A stretch of 64,000 bases of DNA. Source: Desertibacillus haloalkaliphilus (GTDB taxonomy: Bacteria > Bacillota > Bacilli > Bacillales > KJ1-10-99). The stretch lies in the NCBI RefSeq assembly GCF_019039105.1, contig NZ_JAHPIV010000012.1, positions 1 through 64,000 of the forward strand. The letters are read 5' to 3'. The notes below the pieces were generated by a model that worked only from the letters and a program-made list of their open reading frames with translations, was not told the origin of the DNA and ran no database searches. Below, one piece after another: positions 62,985 to 64,000 of this stretch; the first letter of the stretch is position 1, and every line of letters starts with the position of its first letter. Position numbers and translations under genes: made by a program.

Positions 62985-64000
62985 ATGGTCAATGAAGAGC
63001 GTTTACTCGCTGAATTTTTGGAATTAGTACAGGTTGATTCAGAAACAAAATTTGAAAAAGAGATATCCAAGGTTTTAACGCAAAAATTTTCAGCACTCGG
63101 CGTTGAGGTTGTCGAGGATGATGCAGAACAAAAAACGGATCATGGCGCTGGTAATTTAATTTGTACATTACCGGGGACAACAGATGGTGTGGATACGATT
63201 TATTTTACGTCACATATGGATACAGTTGTCCCAGGGAATGGCGTCAATCCATCTGTGAAGGATGGTTATGTCGTTACAGATGGCACAACCATCTTAGGGG
63301 CGGATGACAAGGCTGGAATTGCGGCAATGTTAGAGGCTATTAAGGTTATAAAAGAACAAAAGATTGAACATGGAACCATTCAGTTTATTATTACCGTTGG
63401 TGAAGAATCCGGCTTAGTGGGTGCAAAAGCGTTAGATCCGACGATGTTAAAGGCGAAATATGGATTTGCTTTAGATAGTGATGGAAAGGTCGGAAATATT
63501 ATTGTTGCTGCACCGACACAGGCTAAGGTGAGCGCGGTGATTAATGGCAAGACTGCTCATGCGGGGGTGGCGCCGGAAAAAGGAATTTCAGCGATTACCG
63601 TTGCCGCAAAGGCTGTTTCTAAAATGCCACTAGGTCGAATTGATGCGGAAACAACTGCGAATATTGGCCGATTTGAAGGTGGTAGTCAAACGAATATCGT
63701 CTGCGAGCAAGTGAATATTTTAGCGGAGGCTCGTTCACTGATCCCAGAGAAAATGGAAGCGCAAGTTGAAAAGATGAAGGCTGCTTTTGAAGAAACAGCT
63801 AAAGAAATGGGCACAACAGCGGATGTGACCATTGATGTCATGTATCCTGGATTTAAGTTAGGAGATGGTGACCAAGTCGTTGAGGTTGCTAAACGAGCTG
63901 TTTCTGCTGTTGATCGAATGCCTAAGCTATTGCAAAGTGGCGGTGGTAGTGATGCGAATATCATTGCTGGTCACGGGATTCCTACGGTCAATTTAGCTGT
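62985..64000 (+). CDS. yqjE: M20 peptidase, PepT-like (YqjE), partial
   Basis: The first 338 residues of a zinc peptidase; the 3' end is beyond the window. Metal-site motifs are FTSHMDTVVPG near residue 74, LGADDKAGIAAML near 104, GEESGLVGA near 136 and ALDSDG near 161. A dimerisation domain lies between about 180 and 290. It resembles tripeptidase T-like proteins and B. subtilis YqjE. The ATG at 62985 follows GGGAGG. Confidence 0.9.
   Translation, partial: MVNEERLLAEFLELVQVDSETKFEKEISKVLTQKFSALGVEVVEDDAEQKTDHGAGNLICTLPGTTDGVDTIYFTSHMDTVVPGNGVNPSVKDGYVVTDGTTILGADDKAGIAAMLEAIKVIKEQKIEHGTIQFIITVGEESGLVGAKALDPTMLKAKYGFALDSDGKVGNIIVAAPTQAKVSAVINGKTAHAGVAPEKGISAITVAAKAVSKMPLGRIDAETTANIGRFEGGSQTNIVCEQVNILAEARSLIPEKMEAQVEKMKAAFEETAKEMGTTADVTIDVMYPGFKLGDGDQVVEVAKRAVSAVDRMPKLLQSGGGSDANIIAGHGIPTVNLA

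Noticed and set aside
1-64000. CRISPR arrays, insertion sequences, prophage, rRNA
   Set aside because: No regular short-repeat arrays, transposase or integrase motifs, or rRNA segments were seen; the window is mostly core chromosome.

Overview
This window is a chromosomal segment of a spore-forming, low-GC Gram-positive bacterium of the Bacillaceae, most likely an alkaliphilic or halotolerant relative of Bacillus (Alkalihalobacillus/Halalkalibacter type). The evidence is a complete spoIIIA operon, spoIVB, spo0A and splB, strong AGGAGG ribosome sites with frequent GTG/TTG starts, and gene order matching the B. subtilis yqhL-to-yqjE region. The clearest sign of the ecological group is an OLE RNA gene, a large RNA known from extremophilic and anaerobic Firmicutes.

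Layout. 1-9.4 kb: rhodanese yqhL, octanoyltransferase lipM, D-amino-acid transaminase, class II ribonucleotide reductase nrdJ behind paired NrdR boxes, spore photoproduct lyase splB, mntR, patatin yqhO, a PAP2 phosphatase and yqhP. 9.4-13.1 kb: yqhR, aroQ, papP, efp, yqhV. 13.1-18.4 kb: the eight-gene spoIIIA operon behind a sigma-E-type promoter. 18.4-21.2 kb: an unrecognised acidic protein, then accC and yqhY; the usual accB is not here. 21.6-31.9 kb: nusB, folD, xseA, xseB, ispA, OLE RNA, oapA, dxs, a TlyA-type methyltransferase, ahrC and recN. 32-34.5 kb: spoIVB and spo0A. 35-38.1 kb: a four-gene steA/steB/glycosyltransferase/MraY-like operon. 38.2-48.8 kb: yqzF, bkdR and the sigma-54-driven branched-chain keto acid operon (ptb, bcd, buk, lpdV, bkdAA, bkdAB, bkdB). 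48.9-50.7 kb: a secreted protein, brxB, a small hypothetical and a tRNA-Arg. 50.9-57.5 kb: a dicarboxylate-type two-component system with a DctP-like protein, then a TAXI-TRAP transporter. 58-64 kb: artPQR amino-acid ABC transporter, yqjA, an L,D-transpeptidase, a tiny Prli42-like gene, methylmalonyl-CoA epimerase, and a PepT-like M20 peptidase cut by the window end.

The main system of interest is at 25.5-26.8 kb. A roughly 590-nt structured RNA, closed by a 9-bp terminal helix and preceded by its own promoter, lies between ispA and dxs and is followed by the gene for its membrane partner OapA. This matches the known OLE ribonucleoprotein locus; the biochemical role of OLE is still poorly understood. 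Less described features are a three-site dispersed hairpin repeat family (21.3, 34.6 and 60.3 kb), a nested-stem leader before nrdJ, the missing accB, the steAB-glycosyltransferase operon, and the pairing of a DctP-type receptor with a TAXI-TRAP permease.

All functional calls come from reading motifs and recalled family features; no database search was run. Start sites were moved to the best ribosome-site-supported codon where the longest frame looked too long.
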